Shown: positions 63,754-64,000 of the stretch, piece after piece
How the letters are laid out: every line of letters starts with the position of its first letter
How positions within the stretch are numbered: position 1 is the first letter of the stretch
Assembly (NCBI RefSeq): GCF_023555495.1
Contig: NZ_JALCZO010000006.1
Span: forward strand, 150,248-214,247
From: Polaribacter sp. Z022
GTDB lineage: Bacteria > Bacteroidota > Bacteroidia > Flavobacteriales > Flavobacteriaceae
DNA: 64,000 nt
Reading direction: 5' to 3'
Made by a program: the position numbers and the translations under genes
The notes under the pieces: model-generated
The model's input: the letters and a program-made list of their open reading frames with translations, nothing else
What the model was told of the DNA's origin: nothing
Databases searched by the model: none

Positions 63754-63784
63754 TGTTTAATTTAATTTTCAATTAAATTAAACA
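63754..63784 (-). promoter_or_regulatory. Perfect 14-bp inverted repeat abutting the lipoprotein start codon
   Basis: TGTTTAATTTAATT (63754-63767) and AATTAAATTAAACA (63771-63784) are exact complements with a 3-base spacer. On the mRNA the hairpin ends two bases before the AUG. It could hold the initiation region closed or be a repressor site. Confidence 0.5.
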
Positions 63785-63884
63785 TAAAAAAGAATAACTT
63801 TTATAATCTATAGGTAAGAAAAAGATTACTATAGATTAATTACAATTTTCCGAAGATAAATGTTTTATTTAAACAATTTAAAAT

Positions 63885-63919
63885 AAAAAAGCCTCAATTC
63901 ATTAAGAATTGAGGCTTTA
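63885..63919 (-). terminator. Terminator of the rRNA operon
   Basis: On the minus strand AAGCCTCAATTC pairs with GAATTGAGGCTT around a 5-base loop, followed by a T-run, just beyond the 5S rRNA 3' end. Confidence 0.9.
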
Positions 63920-63926
63920 TAAAGAA

Positions 63927-64000
63927 AGGCGGCGACCTACTCTCCCACATAAATGCAGTACCATCGGCGCTATTGGGCTTAACTTCTCTGTTCGAGATGG
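63927..64000 (-). rRNA. rrf: 5S ribosomal RNA, 3' part (continues beyond the window)
   Basis: The plus-strand sequence contains GGCGGCGACCTACTCTCCCA and ends in CTCTGTTCGAGATGG, the reverse complement of the 3' two-thirds of bacterial 5S rRNA. The terminator follows it. The 23S and 16S genes should lie beyond the window edge. Confidence 0.93.

Overview
The window looks like chromosomal DNA of a marine flavobacterium (Flavobacteriaceae, Polaribacter/Tenacibaculum-like). The DNA is AT-rich. It carries type IX secretion/gliding genes (porU, porV, gldJ). The best promoter candidates have the Bacteroidetes form TTG-N19..22-TAnnTTTG, and starts lack obvious Shine-Dalgarno sequences. I see no insertion sequence, prophage, CRISPR array or restriction system. 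No real gene appears broken; the CcsA-type gene and the 5S rRNA are cut by the window edges.

Layout. 1-8 kb: the end of a cytochrome c assembly gene, a small membrane protein, guaA with a LysM/ligand-binding lipoprotein, a KAS III-like synthase, a group III truncated haemoglobin and cytidine deaminase. 7.1-13.5 kb: the T9SS genes porV and porU, divergent from gldJ. 13.6-15.7 kb: murF, convergent with and overlapping an N-acetylglucosamine-kinase-like gene. 15.9-42.9 kb: a capsule/O-antigen-type locus. It has a forward PHP phosphatase and then a nearly gapless minus-strand array of 25 genes, read from tRNA-Val(TAC) down to the tyrosine kinase Wzc. The array encodes pathways for dTDP-L-rhamnose, GDP-L-fucose, UDP-glucuronate/galacturonate, UDP-HexNAc uronates and probably a 4,6-dideoxy amino sugar. 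It also encodes a WecA/WbpL-type initiating transferase, three glycosyltransferases, a flippase, a candidate polymerase and the Wza/Wzc export pair. 43-51.5 kb: folC with tonB-exbD-exbB, nhaD, anmK, an acyl-CoA dehydrogenase and truA. 51.8-62.0 kb: a nitrogen-assimilation block (porin, Amt, P-II, Amt, gltB, gltD). 62.1-64 kb: an LVIVD-repeat lipoprotein, then the 3' part of a 5S rRNA with its terminator.

The least explained signal is a dispersed family of structured intergenic elements (6449-6526, 45190-45308, 50637-50724, and a relative at 1374-1534). They share a core near GGATTGAAACGGCATCC, a central T-run/A-run hairpin and the 3' core AAAAAGATATAG. In two members the closing stem has different sequence but still pairs. 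Other unexplained structures are a perfect 24-bp palindrome upstream of the KAS III-like gene, a perfect 14-bp inverted repeat ending two bases before the ATG of the LVIVD lipoprotein, and an in-frame hexamer repeat encoding the (GY)8 tail of Wzc.

Functions are assigned from recognisable motifs and family knowledge; no database search was possible. Sugar identities, the polymerase call and all regulatory sites are inferences.
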